Source of the DNA: Candidatus Helarchaeota archaeon
Lineage (GTDB): Archaea; Asgardarchaeota; Lokiarchaeia; Helarchaeales; JABXJV01
Direction: 5' to 3'
Assembly: GCA_013375355.1 (NCBI GenBank)
Contig: JABXJV010000123.1
Coordinates: 1-44,939 of the forward strand
Length of the DNA: 44,939 bases
Position 1 is the first letter of the stretch. Each line of letters opens with the position of its first letter. Below are positions 16,517 through 24,838 of the stretch, in pieces. The notes below the pieces were generated by a model. The model searched no databases. It was not told where the DNA came from and worked only from the letters and a program-made list of their open reading frames with translations. Both the position numbers and the translations under genes were made by a program.

Positions 16517-18892
16517 TTACTCCTTTTTTTTCTTGGTATCTCTTTCAACATCGATCCTTATAATCTCAGAACCTAAAGGACCTAATTTCTCTAATTCTTG
16601 AACAAAATCTGTAATAATTTCCTTAAATTTTATTCCCTCCGAAGCCGATGCACTTTCAATACGTAATCTATTACTGTTAATCCCCATTTGTTCCAAAATA
16701 TCTTTAAGAGCTTTTACTCTTTGTGATGCTTTTGAGAATCCAGTTCGATAATGACAATCATGTTCATAACAACCAGCAATTAAAACTCCATCTGCGCCGT
16801 TCATAAATGCTTCAGTTACATAAGATGGACTGACATTACCGGCACACATAACTCGAATTGCCCTTAGATTTGTAGGATATTCAATTTTACTAGTACCTGC
16901 TAAATCTGCTGCTCCGTAAGCACACCAATTACAAAGAAATCCCACAATATACGGATAATCTGTCCTTTTTAAAGCTCGAATTTGGGCGACTATCTGTTGT
17001 TCAGTAAAATTCGGAATGGATAATGCCCCCTCAGGACAAGCAGCAGCACAAGCACCACAGCCAATACATCCTGCTTCATTTATTTTTATTTTATCATCTA
17101 AATATTCAATAGCTTTTGAATCACATACCCAGACACATAATTTACAATTTGTACACTTTTCATAATCAATTCGGGGAGCAATTGGATCTATCATTATTTC
17201 TTCTTTTTGAATGATGGAAGCTGCTTTCAATGCTGCTGAGTTTGCATGTACAATAGAATCCTGTATATCTTTAGGGCCTTGTGCAGTTCCAGCTAAGAAA
17301 ATACCAGGAAAAATAGATTCTTCTGGTCTCAGTTTTAAGTGACGTTCTTGCACAAATCCATCTTCAGTCGTAGAAATATTTAAAATATTAACAAATTTAT
17401 CAGTTTCCTTAGAAGGACCCAATCCAACTGCAAGTACTACTAAATCCGCCTCAATCTCGACATGCTGCCCAATTAAGACATCCTCTGTCTCTATAAATAA
17501 GTTCTTTGTAATGGGATCCTCTTCGATTGAACTAGGTTTACCTTTTATAAATTGAATATGTTCTTCCCGTGAACGTTTATAAAACTCTTCATAACCTTTC
17601 CCTTGACAACGAATATCCACATATAGAATACATACTTCTGCATCAGGCACTTTTTCTCTAATCTGTATCGCTTGTTTTATTGAATACATACAACAAACTC
17701 TTGAACACCATGGCCGACCGATAGACTCATCCCTACTACCAACACATAGAATAAATGCTACTTTTTTAATAGGTTTGCCATCTGAGGGGCGAACCAATTT
17801 ACCTTGAGTTGGACCGAATGGAGTTAAAATACGTTCCATTTCTAAACCATTAATCACGTTTTGATATTGAGAATAACCATATTCTGGAGAAAGAGAAGCA
17901 TCATAAACATCAAATCCAGTGGCTACTATAATTGTACCAACTTTAATTTTAATTTCTTCTGCTTTTTGAGTAAAATCAATTGCATCACGCTTGCAAAAAA
18001 CTTCACAATTTTTACAACCAATACAATTATCTTTGTCAATTACTGCCATTAATGGAACAGCTTGAGGAAAGGGGATATAAATCGCTTTATGGGATCCAAA
18101 TTTATCAAAACGATCTGGTACTTCAATAGGACAATTGGTGTTACAATCTTCGATGCATCCTGAAGTACATTTTTTTGGATCGATAAATCTAGGATTTTTT
18201 AAGATGGAAACTTCAAAATTTCCAATATGTCCTGTTACTTTCTTCACTTCAGAATAATCTAGAATTTCAACATTAGGGTTTAATGAAGTTTCAACCATCA
18301 AAGGAGCTAAAATACATATTGAACAATCTAAAGTTGGAAAAGTCTTATCGTACATAGCCATATGACCACCAATACTTGGATTTTTTTCCACAAGATAGAC
18401 TTTAATTCCTAGATTAGCAAGGTTTAAAGCTGCACTAATCCCGGCGATTCCTCCTCCAATAACTAATGCTTTATTTTCAACAGGAATTTTTACTTTTGAT
18501 AAAGGCTCAAGTTTTTTTACTTTTTCAATGGCTGCCCTTATTAAATCGATTGCCTTAGTTGTGGCTGCTTCTGGTTGAGATCGATGAACCCATGAATCTT
18601 GTTCACGAATATTTGCTATATTTAAAAGAAATGGATTAATATTTACCTCAGCTAACATATCTCGGAATAAATTCTCATGCATTTTTGGAGAACATGCAGC
18701 TATTACTACACGATCTATTTTATGTTCCTCAATAGCAGATTTTAGGTCCAAAAGTCCTGATTCACTGCATGAATAAGGGTTATCAAAAACAGTGACATTC
18801 TTTTCTTTCCTTAAACCTTCTTTGACTCTTTCGATATTGACTACTCCGCCAATATTAGCTCCACAATGACAGATAAAAACCCCTATTTTCAT
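16517..18892 (-). CDS. hdrA: HdrA-MvhD fusion, flavin-based electron-bifurcating subunit
   Basis: HdrA holds the bifurcating FAD of the heterodisulfide reductase complex; MvhD is the [2Fe-2S] linker to hydrogenase or formate dehydrogenase. From ATG 18892 the protein is about 791 residues. Order: N-terminal cysteine domain (VFICHCGANIGG, PYSCSE, AACSPK), FAD motif ALVIGGGIAGISAALNLANL, the internal cluster TLDCSICILAP, a ferredoxin pair (CIGCKNCEVFC), NAD-like region, two C-terminal clusters (CTNCKLCVWVC, CIGCGACAAAC), then the MvhD domain (FLCNWCAYGAAD, VMCAGNV, AGCYEHDCHY). All key cysteines are Cys, not selenocysteine. The frame stays open 30 codons further up, but conserved HdrA homology starts at MKIGVFICHCG. 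No HdrB, HdrC or MvhAG is adjacent. Confidence 0.93.
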   Translation of the reverse strand: MKIGVFICHCGANIGGVVNIERVKEGLRKEKNVTVFDNPYSCSESGLLDLKSAIEEHKIDRVVIAACSPKMHENLFRDMLAEVNINPFLLNIANIREQDSWVHRSQPEAATTKAIDLIRAAIEKVKKLEPLSKVKIPVENKALVIGGGIAGISAALNLANLGIKVYLVEKNPSIGGHMAMYDKTFPTLDCSICILAPLMVETSLNPNVEILDYSEVKKVTGHIGNFEVSILKNPRFIDPKKCTSGCIEDCNTNCPIEVPDRFDKFGSHKAIYIPFPQAVPLMAVIDKDNCIGCKNCEVFCKRDAIDFTQKAEEIKIKVGTIIVATGFDVYDASLSPEYGYSQYQNVINGLEMERILTPFGPTQGKLVRPSDGKPIKKVAFILCVGSRDESIGRPWCSRVCCMYSIKQAIQIREKVPDAEVCILYVDIRCQGKGYEEFYKRSREEHIQFIKGKPSSIEEDPITKNLFIETEDVLIGQHVEIEADLVVLAVGLGPSKETDKFVNILNISTTEDGFVQERHLKLRPEESIFPGIFLAGTAQGPKDIQDSIVHANSAALKAASIIQKEEIMIDPIAPRIDYEKCTNCKLCVWVCDSKAIEYLDDKIKINEAGCIGCGACAAACPEGALSIPNFTEQQIVAQIRALKRTDYPYIVGFLCNWCAYGAADLAGTSKIEYPTNLRAIRVMCAGNVSPSYVTEAFMNGADGVLIAGCYEHDCHYRTGFSKASQRVKALKDILEQMGINSNRLRIESASASEGIKFKEIITDFVQELEKLGPLGSEIIRIDVERDTKKKKE

Positions 18893-18953
18893 TTTTATCG
18901 ACCTTTTATTCACTTTCCAATTAAACAGAAATATATTTTCTTTATTACATTTA

Positions 18954-19291
18954 TTGATGATAACAGAAGTTGTTAATATCACATTTTTACTATGGGACGA
19001 TAATTACGAGATTAATGATATCAAAATCCTCATTAATCCTAATTTAGTTGGAAGTTACATTGATGAACAGTTTTTAAAAGGAAATTTAGATACTATTCCA
19101 GCAAATATTGTATTGATAATGCACCATACGAAATTCCTATAAAATTTTCTATCCCTAATAAAGTGAAACCACATTCTTTTTATATTCATATAATGCCTGA
19201 GAAGGATTACCCCAAAAATTTAAGAAAAGAAGGAATTATACTTGTTTTAGGAAGTCCATGGGTAGAGATGACTCAGTATCCAATCGAATAA
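18954..19291 (+). pseudogene. Small unknown gene broken by a frameshift
   Basis: From ATG 18954 a frame encodes about 62 residues (ITEVVNITFLLWDDNYEIND, then INPNLVGSYIDEQFLKGNLD) and stops at 19140. From about 19067 a different frame is open to TAA 19289-19291 and reads like folded protein (YCIDNAPYEIPIKFSIPNKV, then KPHSFYIHIMPEKDYPKN and GIILVLGSPWVEMT). Joined somewhere in 19067-19120 they would give about 110 residues. I do not recognise the family. It is either a decaying gene or a sequencing indel. It is divergent from hdrA, and no other gene explains this stretch of about 450 bases. Confidence 0.5.
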
Positions 19292-19345
19292 CATCAAATT
19301 TTTAGAAAAATGAGGTAAAAACTTAATAAAAAATAGAAATTTAAA

Positions 19346-19696
19346 TTATATTGTTAAGGGTAATAATTTAACAACTTGAACATTTTTCATTTTATCAAAT
19401 TCGAATTGATAAATAAATTTAGTCTTTTTTCCAGAAGGAAGAGAAGTCATACTAATTAATTTACAGAATCCTAGAGTTGCCCATTTATTTAGAACTTTTT
19501 TAACTAGGGTGTGATATTTCCTATATTTTTTACGGGATTCGTGTAAATTCTTTAATATTGCCTTGGCTAAAGAAGAACTTGGAAAAATATTGCTATTCCA
19601 TCGTCTATTAATATCGGTTACATAATCATAGAGTTCCACTTCAACAATATTTTGAATAAAGTCCCTTCTTTCCGGAATATAATTTATAGCGTCCAT
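19346..19696 (-). CDS. Hypothetical basic protein, possible winged helix
   Basis: I do not recognise this 116-residue protein. It is basic and mostly helical in its first 85 residues (FIQNIVEVELYDYVTDI, SLAKAILKNLHESRKKYRKY, HTLVKKVLNKWATLGFCKL). It then has a strand-turn-strand (KLISMTSLPSGKKTKFIYQF, with a final VQVVKLLPL). Helices ending in a basic beta hairpin suggest a winged-helix DNA-binding protein. It has no cysteine motif and no membrane segment. It starts with ATG, and both neighbours are on the plus strand, so it is probably a single-gene transcript. Confidence 0.6.
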   Translation of the reverse strand: MDAINYIPERRDFIQNIVEVELYDYVTDINRRWNSNIFPSSSLAKAILKNLHESRKKYRKYHTLVKKVLNKWATLGFCKLISMTSLPSGKKTKFIYQFEFDKMKNVQVVKLLPLTI

Positions 19697-19907
19697 AAAA
19701 TTACCCTAAGATGATTTTTCTAAGCTTTTTCACTTAATATTGTTATAAAAATATAATAAAAAAAAGACTTCGGAATTGGCATAAAAAACATAATATGTTA
19801 ACGTATCAAGATATTCTAACAAAAACTTTCCCTCTTATAGGGAATAATAGAAATAAATTTCCAATTAGTAGAAAAATAAATACATTTGAACCAATAATAT
19901 TTATAAA

Positions 19908-21269
19908 ATGTTGATTAAAAATAGAGAAATTTTATTAGAAGTATCTAATCCTAAAACTAGAGAAATACGTAGGAGAATGTTAGATTTATTAGAAATTGCT
20001 CTTCAGTCAATTAATGTCTCAGAGTTACTATCAAAATCAATGATTTTTAATAAGATTCCAAATTTTGACGATTATAATAATATATATGTTCTAGGATTTG
20101 GGAAAGCTAGTGGAGGAATGGCTGAACAAATTGAAAAAATTTTAGGAGCTACAAATATTACAGATGGCATAGTAATTGTGCCAAAGATTATAAAACAAAC
20201 CATAAACGTCCAAAAAATAAAAATTTTAGAGGCAGATCATCCTATACCAAGCAGAACAAATATTGAAGCATCAAATCATCTGATAAACGTTATAAAAGAA
20301 ATTCCTAAAAAAAATAGCTTAATTTTTATATTAATCAGTGGAGGGGGGAGCGCTTTATTAACACTACCTTATGAAGGAATTAAACTAGAGGATATAAGTA
20401 ATTTGACCGAATTACTTTTAAATTGTGGGGCTGATATTAAGGAAATTAATATTGTTAGGAAACATATTGGTAAATTTAAGGGAGGAAAATTAGTAAAAAA
20501 ATTATATCCTGCAAAAATAATTTCCTTTTTAATATCAGATGTAGGTAAATATCCCCCAGAATTCATAGCTTCTGGTCCTACATACCCAGATCAAAGTACA
20601 TATCAAAATGCCATGGATATCCTGAAGAAATATTCAATACTAGAACAAACACCTACTTCTATAATAGACAATTTTAAGAAAGGGATAAGAGGTGAAATTC
20701 CAGAAAATCCAAGTGAAAATGATCCTTGCTTTTCAAAAACAGAAAATATTATAGTGGGAAACTTAAAAAATGCTTGTAAAGCTGTTTATGACTATGCAAA
20801 TAAACATAATATCACTCCGTATATTTATCCTAAATTTATTGAAGGAGAGGCAAGAGATATCGGTAAAAAATTAATCGATTTGGCTAATGAAATCTATGTA
20901 ACAGTTCCAAAGTTTGGAAAACCACTCCTATTTATTGCGGGGGGTGAAACAACGGTTACAGTAAAGGGTTCTGGTAAAGGGGGTAGATGTCAAGAGTTAA
21001 TCTTAGGTTCTATTGAAAAATTAGAAAATTTCAAACAAGCTGTAATGTTAGCTATTGGGACAGACGGAATAGATGGGAACAGTGATGCGGCTGGTGCCAT
21101 TATTGATAATAATAGTTTTTTAATAGCAAACAATATGGGTTTAAAAGTTGAAAACTATTTAAATAATAATGATTCGTATACGTTTTTCAAGGAGTTAAGA
21201 CATAACCTTATATTTACAGGTCCTACAGGAACAAATGTGAGTGATTTAGTCTTATTATTACTAAATTGA
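19908..21269 (+). CDS. gckA: Glycerate 2-kinase (GckA/MOFRL family)
   Basis: Phosphorylates D-glycerate to 2-phosphoglycerate, feeding central carbon metabolism. In 453 residues: VLGFGKASGGMAEQIEK (about 61-77), EADHPIPSRTNIEAS, the glycine loop LISGGGSALLTLP, ISDVGKYPPEFIASGPT, and a C-terminal MOFRL domain with GGETTVTVKGSGKGGRCQE and IGTDGIDGNSDAAGAIID. All are classic for the family. A TATA-like ATATTTATAAA lies directly before the ATG at 19908, so transcription may begin inside the annotated frame; the ATG at 19977 (RRMLDLLEIAL), where family homology starts, is an alternative start. Confidence 0.93.
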   Translation: MLIKNREILLEVSNPKTREIRRRMLDLLEIALQSINVSELLSKSMIFNKIPNFDDYNNIYVLGFGKASGGMAEQIEKILGATNITDGIVIVPKIIKQTINVQKIKILEADHPIPSRTNIEASNHLINVIKEIPKKNSLIFILISGGGSALLTLPYEGIKLEDISNLTELLLNCGADIKEINIVRKHIGKFKGGKLVKKLYPAKIISFLISDVGKYPPEFIASGPTYPDQSTYQNAMDILKKYSILEQTPTSIIDNFKKGIRGEIPENPSENDPCFSKTENIIVGNLKNACKAVYDYANKHNITPYIYPKFIEGEARDIGKKLIDLANEIYVTVPKFGKPLLFIAGGETTVTVKGSGKGGRCQELILGSIEKLENFKQAVMLAIGTDGIDGNSDAAGAIIDNNSFLIANNMGLKVENYLNNNDSYTFFKELRHNLIFTGPTGTNVSDLVLLLLN

Positions 21270-21354
21270 TTTTTCTAAGGTTAAATGTCTATAATTTTAA
21301 TATTAATTAGATTTTACATTCTAGAGAAATATTATTATTGGAGTCTTAAATGAA

Positions 21355-21792
21355 TTGAATGATCAGGAAGATGAAGAATTAAAAAAGCTTCGTTTAAAGA
21401 AAATGGAACAAATTAAAAATCGCATTCAAAATCCACAACAAAAATCCACTATGGGGGTTATGGAACTTAATTCAGATAACTTTTATGAAGTAATTAGTAA
21501 AGCAGAATTAAGTATTGTTGATTTATGGGCAGATTGGTGTATGCCTTGTAAAATGATGGCTCCTATTTTTAAAAAGTTATCGAATTCTCCAGAATATAGT
21601 AATAAAATATTATTTTGTTCTCTTAATGCAGATTTAAACCAACAAATATTATATAAATACGGTGTGATGGGAATTCCTACATTTTTAATATTTTCCAAAG
21701 GTAATTTGATTGATAAAGTAGTTGGAGCAGTAGGGGAAGCAGCTTTAAGAAATGTTTTGAATAGTATCTTACAAAAATTCAAATCAAAATAA
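21355..21792 (+). CDS. trx: Thioredoxin with charged N-terminal extension
   Basis: A thiol-disulfide oxidoreductase. The thioredoxin fold spans about residues 35-145, with active site WCMPC (Trp61-Cys65) and the cis-proline loop GIPTF. The first 33 residues are a charged helix (DEELKKLRLKKMEQIKNRIQ), not part of the usual fold; it resembles the N-terminal helix of archaeal PDCD5-like proteins and could be a binding arm for nucleic acid or ribosomes. TTG start at 21355. Cytoplasmic, as no signal peptide is present. A strong pair of T tracts follows the stop. Confidence 0.92.
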   Translation: MNDQEDEELKKLRLKKMEQIKNRIQNPQQKSTMGVMELNSDNFYEVISKAELSIVDLWADWCMPCKMMAPIFKKLSNSPEYSNKILFCSLNADLNQQILYKYGVMGIPTFLIFSKGNLIDKVVGAVGEAALRNVLNSILQKFKSK

Positions 21793-21830
21793 CTATTTTT
21801 ATTTAGAAAAGGACAAATTTCAATTATATA

Positions 21831-21856
21831 TTTTTTTTAACAAACTCTTTTTTTTT
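21831..21856 (+). terminator. Twin poly-T terminator after thioredoxin
   Basis: Runs of eight T (21831-21838) and nine T (21848-21856) lie 40-65 bases after the stop codon. Archaeal polymerase releases at oligo-U tracts without needing a hairpin, so this is a credible terminator between thioredoxin and the LRR gene. Confidence 0.55.
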
Positions 21857-21916
21857 CTAAATTTTATTTAAAAATATATTAAATAGAGAGGATATTGATA
21901 GAAGAAGTCGAAGACT

Positions 21917-23107
21917 ATGTCAGTGGAATATAAAGGAAAACCCTATTATGTAGAATCTGATAGGCTTAACCTTGGGAATTTAGGAATTCAAGATATATCA
22001 GAAATAAAGGGGTTAGAAAACCTAATATATTTAGAAAAGCTAGACTTATATGGCAATAAAATCACAGAAATCAAAAATTTAGATAATTTAACAGAATTAA
22101 TTGGGTTATATCTTGGTAGCAATAAAATTACAGAAATTAAGAATTTAGATAATCTAACTCAATTGCATACCTTAATTCTCGAAGATAATCAAATTACAGA
22201 ACTCAAGAATTTAAAAAGTCTAACAAATTTATTTCGCCTAAGGCTAGCGAATAATCAAATTAACGAAATCAAGAATTTAGAACATCTAGGAAAACTCACA
22301 CATTTATATCTTTATAATAATCAAATTATGGAGATTAAAAACATAGAAAATCCTTATTTAAAATCCTTAAGATTGTCTGGTAATAAAATTTCAGAAATCA
22401 AGAATTTGGAAGAACTTTATCGATTAGAACACTTGGAACTTAGTGGAAATCAAATTTCAGAAATCAAGAATTTGGAAAGCTTAACTCAATTGCAAGAGCT
22501 AGCATTAGGTTCTAATAAAATTACAGAAATCAAGAATTTGGATAATTTAACAGAATTAAAAACGTTAGCTCTTAGTAGCAGTAAAATTTCAGAAATAAAA
22601 AATTTGGAGAATCTGACACAACTCAAAGGATTATATCTGTCTCGCAACTATATTTCAGAAATGAAGAATCTAGACGAATTAACACAATTAGAAGAATTGT
22701 GGCTTAGTTTTAATAAGATTACCGAAATCAAAGGTTTAGAAAATCTTACTCAATTAAAAGAATTAATACTTTGTTATAATCAAATCACAGAAATTAAGAA
22801 TTTAGATAATCTAACGCAACTCGAAAAGTTAGAGCTTCATGAAAATCAAATTTCAGAACTAAAAAATCTGCAAAATCTTACAAACCTCAAAAGTTTAAAT
22901 CTTCTGTCCAATAACATTCCAGAAGAAATGGCTAGAAAAAGTATTAACACTATAATTGAGTATTGCAGAAAAAAGAATGATTTAGTTGAAGAATTGGAAT
23001 CAATAACAAAACAAATGGAAAGTCCAGGACTTGAGTTGAAAGACTTGCAGAAGTTAGATCAAAGGGTGCAAAAGATAATTGATGAAATGAAACATTATAG
23101 ACAATGA
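21917..23107 (+). CDS. SDS22-like leucine-rich repeat protein
   Basis: A 396-residue cytoplasmic protein built from about 13 full 22-residue leucine-rich repeats (about residues 39-330) plus N- and C-terminal caps. The consensus is LxxLxLxxNxITEIKNLDNLTQ, the SDS22 or internalin class that folds into a curved solenoid with a protein-binding concave face. The repeats are very regular, including at DNA level (66-bp units with shared GAAATCAAGAATTTGGA cores), so recent repeat gain is likely. The last about 55 residues (RKKNDLVEELESITKQMES onward) are a helical coiled coil. There is no signal peptide, membrane anchor or GTPase domain. Binding partner unknown; in eukaryotes such proteins scaffold phosphatases or GTPases. 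Confidence 0.9.
   Translation: MSVEYKGKPYYVESDRLNLGNLGIQDISEIKGLENLIYLEKLDLYGNKITEIKNLDNLTELIGLYLGSNKITEIKNLDNLTQLHTLILEDNQITELKNLKSLTNLFRLRLANNQINEIKNLEHLGKLTHLYLYNNQIMEIKNIENPYLKSLRLSGNKISEIKNLEELYRLEHLELSGNQISEIKNLESLTQLQELALGSNKITEIKNLDNLTELKTLALSSSKISEIKNLENLTQLKGLYLSRNYISEMKNLDELTQLEELWLSFNKITEIKGLENLTQLKELILCYNQITEIKNLDNLTQLEKLELHENQISELKNLQNLTNLKSLNLLSNNIPEEMARKSINTIIEYCRKKNDLVEELESITKQMESPGLELKDLQKLDQRVQKIIDEMKHYRQ
22027..22900 (+). repeat. 66-bp coding repeats in the LRR gene
   Basis: About 13 in-frame 66-base units sharing the core ATTACAGAAATCAAGAATTT encode the 22-residue repeats. One unit (near 22330-22390) is two codons shorter. The similarity is high enough that unequal recombination could change the copy number. 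Confidence 0.8.
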
Positions 23108-23152
23108 TATTTCTCTTAATTTCAATTCATTATAAGTTAAATGGAAATTCGG

Positions 23153-23170
23153 GATTAATTCTCATTAATC
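23153..23170 (+). terminator. Small hairpin after the LRR gene
   Basis: An inverted repeat, GATTAAT-TCTC-ATTAATC, can form a 7-bp stem with a 4-base loop about 45 bases after the LRR stop, followed by TTT. It may mark transcript end or stability; it is weak evidence on its own. Confidence 0.3.
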
Positions 23171-23236
23171 TTTGATAGAAGACAATAGAAAAGACTAAAA
23201 ATAAATGGAAATTAAAAAAATTAACGTCTTGATCTA

Positions 23237-23446
23237 ATGAATCTCGTTAATGAATATGAAAAAATTATTTATAAAAAAGTAAAAGACTGCGCAAGTAAGC
23301 CGACTTGTAAGCCGGACTTTGATGCGGAAACCTTGAATAATGCGGTATTAGAGGGGCTGGCAGCGGGGAGATTGGAATATGATACGAAATATTTTACTCA
23401 GTTGGATAAATTTTATCCTGATTTAAAATTAAAGGAGTTTATATAA
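23237..23446 (+). CDS. Hypothetical small protein
   Basis: I do not recognise this 69-residue protein. It has an N-terminal helix (NEYEKIIYKKVKDCASK), a short Cys-containing loop (CASKPTC), and helices AETLNNAVLEGLAAGRLEYD and FTQLDKFYPDLKLKEF. Its DNA (23285-23375) is visibly richer in G+C than the surroundings (GCGGAAACC, GAGGGGCTGGCAGCGGGGAG), which hints at acquisition from elsewhere. A 57-residue gene follows after 19 bases and then a HIT-family gene, all on one strand and closely packed. Confidence 0.55.
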   Translation: MNLVNEYEKIIYKKVKDCASKPTCKPDFDAETLNNAVLEGLAAGRLEYDTKYFTQLDKFYPDLKLKEFI

Positions 23447-23465
23447 AGTTTAATGGGGAAAAAAA

Positions 23466-23639
23466 ATGGATGATAAAAAGATCCAACGATTCATAAGGGA
23501 ATTTAATAAGACCTATGAATTAATAAGAGATATTTATGAATCGAATAATATTTTATTACAGATTGAATTCAAAGAATTACTAATAAAAAAAGATTTAATA
23601 ATTTCTGTATTAATGTATTATACTGGGAAAAATGAATAG
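23466..23639 (+). CDS. Hypothetical 57-residue protein overlapping the HIT gene
   Basis: ATG 23466 to TAG 23637-23639 encodes a helical protein (DDKKIQRFIREFNKTYELIR, then SNNILLQIEFKELLIKKDL). Its last 8 bases overlap the HIT-family start, an arrangement typical of translational coupling, and there is a purine-rich stretch (ATGGGGAAAAAAA) before its start. Function unknown. It could be one half of a small two-gene module with the 69-residue gene upstream, but nothing identifies it as a toxin or antitoxin. Confidence 0.5.
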   Translation: MDDKKIQRFIREFNKTYELIRDIYESNNILLQIEFKELLIKKDLIISVLMYYTGKNE

Positions 23640-24099
23640 AAATTATAAGTTTATTGATAAAATGAGCTATGTGTCAGGTAAAAAACCAGAAAAATGTATT
23701 TTCTGTAATCCTTCAGACTTATTACTTTACGAAACAGATGACATTATAATACTATTAAATAAATATCCTTATAATCCAGCACATTTATTAATAGCTCCAA
23801 AAAAACATATTGAAAAATTTGAGGATTTATCAGATAAAAACCTTTTAATTGTTATGAAAACAATCCAAAAATCCATAAAATTGTTGGAAAAAGTCTATTC
23901 TCCTGTTGGTTTTAATTTTGGTCTAAATCAGGGGAAAGCCGCTGGAGCAAGTATCATAGAACATTTACATTTTCATTTAGTACCTCGATATGAAAATGAA
24001 TTAGGTTTTATGGATATAACCTCTGGAACTCGAATGATTGTCGAGAAATTAGAAGATACTCTCAAAAAATTAAAAGCGAACATTAATATGTTGAAATAA
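23632..24099 (+). CDS. HIT-family nucleotide hydrolase
   Basis: A histidine-triad protein acting as hydrolase or transferase on nucleotide substrates such as Ap4A or AMP-lysine. The 155-residue chain shows a zinc-like pair CIFC (22-25), the strand PYNPAHLLIAPKKHIEKFEDL, FNFGLNQGKAAGASIIEHLH and the catalytic triad HLHFHLVPR with His111, His113 and His115. Length and layout match the archaeal/bacterial Fhit-like branch rather than the shorter Hint. ATG 23632 overlaps the end of the preceding small gene by 8 bases. It is convergent with tbp, leaving 10 bases between the stops. Confidence 0.93.
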   Translation: MNRNYKFIDKMSYVSGKKPEKCIFCNPSDLLLYETDDIIILLNKYPYNPAHLLIAPKKHIEKFEDLSDKNLLIVMKTIQKSIKLLEKVYSPVGFNFGLNQGKAAGASIIEHLHFHLVPRYENELGFMDITSGTRMIVEKLEDTLKKLKANINMLK

Positions 24100-24109
24100 T
24101 AGAAAAGAT

Positions 24110-24670
24110 TTAACTCACTTTTTCTTTTATTATATCTAATTCTTTTAATTGTTCCTTTAATTTTTTAATTCCATCTTTAATTATATCTTCAGTTTTTGCA
24201 CCAGCAATTACAATCCTTCCCGTACTAAAAATTAAAAATGCAACTTTTGGTTCAGTCATTCGAAATATGAGACCTGGGAACACTTCTGGTTCATAAATGG
24301 CTCTTTTTAGAAGAATAGAAGCTAGATCAAGATTTATCTCTGATCCTAAGTCGCCACTTGCCACTACATTCTGTATTTTTATTTTAGGTTCTGATTTTAT
24401 TGCTATACCAGCATTTTTTATTTTTTCAACAATACTTTTTGTAACTTCATCAATATCTTTTTCTCGAGATAGACCAGTAACCACCATTTTACCAGTGTGG
24501 AACATTAAAATACATGCTTTGGGCTTAATTAATCGCATTATTAATCCGGGAAAGCGTTCTGGGTTCCACTCAATATCTTTATATTTTCTGGCGATTCTAT
24601 ATAAATCAATCTCATCATCTATTGTTACCGATGCCACTACGTTTACTACTTTATAGCTGTCTTTAGCCAT
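24110..24670 (-). CDS. tbp: TATA-box-binding protein
   Basis: The basal archaeal transcription factor that bends promoter TATA elements to recruit TFB and RNA polymerase. The 186 residues are the two direct repeats of the saddle: VVNVVASVTIDDEIDL, then FPGLIMRLIKPKACILMFHTG in the first half, and IQNVVASGDLGSEINL, then FPGLIFRMTEPKVAFLIFSTG in the second. The ATG at 24670 has a purine-rich GGAGAGG site 6-12 bases upstream and a perfect TATA element about 30 bases upstream, so the leader is very short. Confidence 0.97.
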   Translation of the reverse strand: MAKDSYKVVNVVASVTIDDEIDLYRIARKYKDIEWNPERFPGLIMRLIKPKACILMFHTGKMVVTGLSREKDIDEVTKSIVEKIKNAGIAIKSEPKIKIQNVVASGDLGSEINLDLASILLKRAIYEPEVFPGLIFRMTEPKVAFLIFSTGRIVIAGAKTEDIIKDGIKKLKEQLKELDIIKEKVS

Positions 24671-24698
24671 CGTTGCCTCTCCGATTACCCTCGATTGA

Positions 24699-24710
24699 TT
24701 TATATAAATA
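24699..24710 (-). promoter_or_regulatory. TATA box of the tbp gene
   Basis: Read on the minus strand the sequence is TATTTATATAAA, about 30 bases upstream of the tbp start codon. That distance implies a transcript beginning only a few bases before the ATG. TBP binding to its own promoter would allow autoregulation. Confidence 0.5.
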
Positions 24711-24838
24711 AATGGTTTAACACCTTTAAATAGTTTATATTAAAGATAAAGCGTAAGATTAATTTAAATCAAATTTGAAAAGTTAATAATTAATATATTT
24801 TGTAAAATATTAACCTCATTTTAATATTTGGTGAGAAA

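Noticed and set aside
18892..18982. 30-codon N-terminal extension of HdrA up to 18982
   Set aside because: HdrA homology begins exactly at MKIGVFICHCG (ATG 18892); the extension is Asn/Ile/Lys-rich like translated spacer DNA.
19061..19066. In-frame TGA codons at the broken gene, considered as selenocysteine codons because PSTK is present
   Set aside because: Two TGA in a row with no cysteine-like context and no visible SECIS hairpin; a frameshift explains the locus better.
19796..19915. About 38-codon open frame before the glycerate kinase gene
   Set aside because: It overlaps the kinase start region, has no ribosome site and no motif; likely chance.
22027..22900. Regular 66-base repeats, considered as a CRISPR-like or satellite array
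   Set aside because: The repeats are contiguous, in frame, without spacers, and encode leucine-rich repeats.
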